Positions 5,169-5,821 of a stretch of DNA of 5,821 nucleotides are shown here, one piece after another. Source of the DNA: Methanoregula sp. UBA276 (GTDB taxonomy: Archaea > Halobacteriota > Methanomicrobia > Methanomicrobiales > Methanospirillaceae). The stretch lies in NCBI GenBank assembly GCA_002508495.1, contig DANA01000093.1, positions 3,528 to 9,348 of the forward strand. The letters are read 5' to 3'. Positions within the stretch are counted from its first letter, which is position 1. The number at the start of each line of letters is the position of its first letter. A program made the translations under genes and the position numbers. A model generated the notes under the pieces. The model searched no databases. It had not been told where the DNA came from and saw only the letters and a program-made list of their open reading frames with translations.

Positions 5169-5687
5169 ATGCATACAGGTATGGAAAATTCTGCCCGGTT
5201 CATGAAAGCAACCTTCGCAGCAGGGTGTTTCTGGGACGTAGAGGCTGCATTCCGGCAGGTGAACGGCGTGGTTGAGACAGTAGCCGGGTATACGGGGGGT
5301 ACGGATCCGAACCCGATATACGCGGAGGTTGAGAGCGGCACGACCAGCCATCGTGAAGCTGTCGGCATCGTCTTTGACCCGGTAGTTGTCCCGTACGAGC
5401 GCCTGCTCGACCGGTTCTGGGAGATCCATGATCCCACGCAGGAGGACGGGCAGGGAGAGTATGTCGGTTCGCACTACCGTTCCGCTATCTTCTTTTTTGA
5501 TGATGAGCAGAGATCCGCTGCCCTCCGGTCCCGCGATGCTCTGGTGGCAGCAAAACGGTATGGCAATCGGCCGATCCTGACCGAAATACTCCCGGCATCA
5601 GCGTTCTGGCCGGCTGACGAGTGCCACCAGCGCTTTTACGAAAAGTGTGGCCAGGGATACGGCACGAGCAGGAAGATCTGGGACTGA
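5169..5687 (+). CDS. msrA: peptide-methionine (S)-S-oxide reductase MsrA
   Basis: This is a complete 172-residue protein. It reduces the S-epimer of methionine sulfoxide in proteins back to methionine, usually with thioredoxin as reductant. The signature AAGCFWDVEAAF puts the catalytic C20 in GCFWxxE. Downstream are the family blocks GYTGG, SGTTSHREAV (usually TGHAEAV), FWEIHDPTQ and QGEYVGSHYRS (usually QGND-GTQYRS). The C-terminal YHQ motif reads C152-H-Q, and C160 lies 8 residues on, so two candidate resolving cysteines are present. Start: ATG 5169 is used because it follows the predicted promoter at normal distance, but the SD is weak (AGGCAG). ATG 5181 or 5202 are possible; the last would give the compact MKATFAAGCFW start common in the family. 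The gene is divergent from the persulfide-oxidising gene, suggesting a shared oxidant or sulfur response. Confidence 0.95.
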   Translation: MHTGMENSARFMKATFAAGCFWDVEAAFRQVNGVVETVAGYTGGTDPNPIYAEVESGTTSHREAVGIVFDPVVVPYERLLDRFWEIHDPTQEDGQGEYVGSHYRSAIFFFDDEQRSAALRSRDALVAAKRYGNRPILTEILPASAFWPADECHQRFYEKCGQGYGTSRKIWD

Positions 5688-5821
5688 TCCCGCGTGCGGG
5701 TACCTCCCTCTGAATTTCCGGTCCATCAGCGCTCCTGCGCCAGGCCATAAGGGAATCCATTCCTCTGCCATTGAACCGGCTGGTTGCATCATTCCACCGG
5801 ACCTATGTTGTGAATATAAGT
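5688..5821. other. non-coding tail after msrA
   Basis: No convincing gene is seen in these 134 bases. A small GC-rich palindrome, CCCGCGTGCGGG (5689-5700), starts one base after the msrA stop but has no T-tract behind it. The last bases contain GAATATAAG (about 5811-5819), which could be a TATA box for a gene beyond the window edge. Confidence 0.4.

Noticed and set aside
4995..5474. Minus-strand open frame of 159 codons over the msrA 5' half
   Set aside because: It covers the catalytic region of msrA in antisense and the intergenic promoter, and has no recognisable domain.
5689..5700. CCCGCGTGCGGG palindrome after msrA as a terminator
   Set aside because: It forms only a 4-5 bp stem and no T-tract follows, so it cannot be called a terminator on sequence alone.
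5598..5792. Minus-strand open frame of 64 codons with GGTGG just before its ATG and a TATA-like element upstream
   Set aside because: It overlaps the msrA 3' end in antisense, the SD spacing is too short, and the product resembles no known protein. Worth recalling only if a transcript is found.

Overview
The window looks like chromosomal DNA from a euryarchaeon, most likely a Methanomicrobiales-type methanogen. This is inferred from gene style, not from a marker gene. The signs are Shine-Dalgarno cores of the archaeal GGTGA/GGAGG type at a constant 6-nt spacing before three ATGs, A/T-rich TATA-box-like elements upstream of genes, secreted proteins with a Thr/Pro-rich stalk, and moderately high GC. 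I see no rRNA, tRNA, CRISPR array or insertion sequence. The window holds six genes (five complete, one cut by the left edge), and no gene-free stretch exceeds about 170 bases.

Layout: 1-2873 is a minus-strand cluster of three envelope genes. In transcription order they are a 110-residue protein with a signal peptide and a C-terminal membrane anchor, a membrane protein with four N-terminal zinc ribbons, and a secreted protein with a zinc-dependent phospholipase C / P1-nuclease-type domain that runs off the left edge. The last two overlap by one base (TAATG). A strong TATA box lies just before the first gene. Next comes a plus-strand sixA-type phosphohistidine phosphatase (3037-3576), which ends at a T-tract. 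Convergent to it is a 455-residue metallo-beta-lactamase fold protein with two rhodanese domains (3631-4998, minus), of the persulfide dioxygenase-sulfurtransferase (CstB) architecture. Divergent from that is msrA (5169-5687, plus), methionine sulfoxide reductase A. The last 134 bases are non-coding as far as I can tell.

Functional reading: the left half looks like an undescribed cell-surface cluster. The right half pairs reactive-sulfur handling with protein-oxidation repair across a shared, highly structured 170-bp intergenic region. That region holds three copies of GGCAATC, two of them forming a near-perfect inverted repeat around a TATA box. The best leads for something new are this putative operator/hairpin and the zinc-ribbon/PLC-like surface pair.
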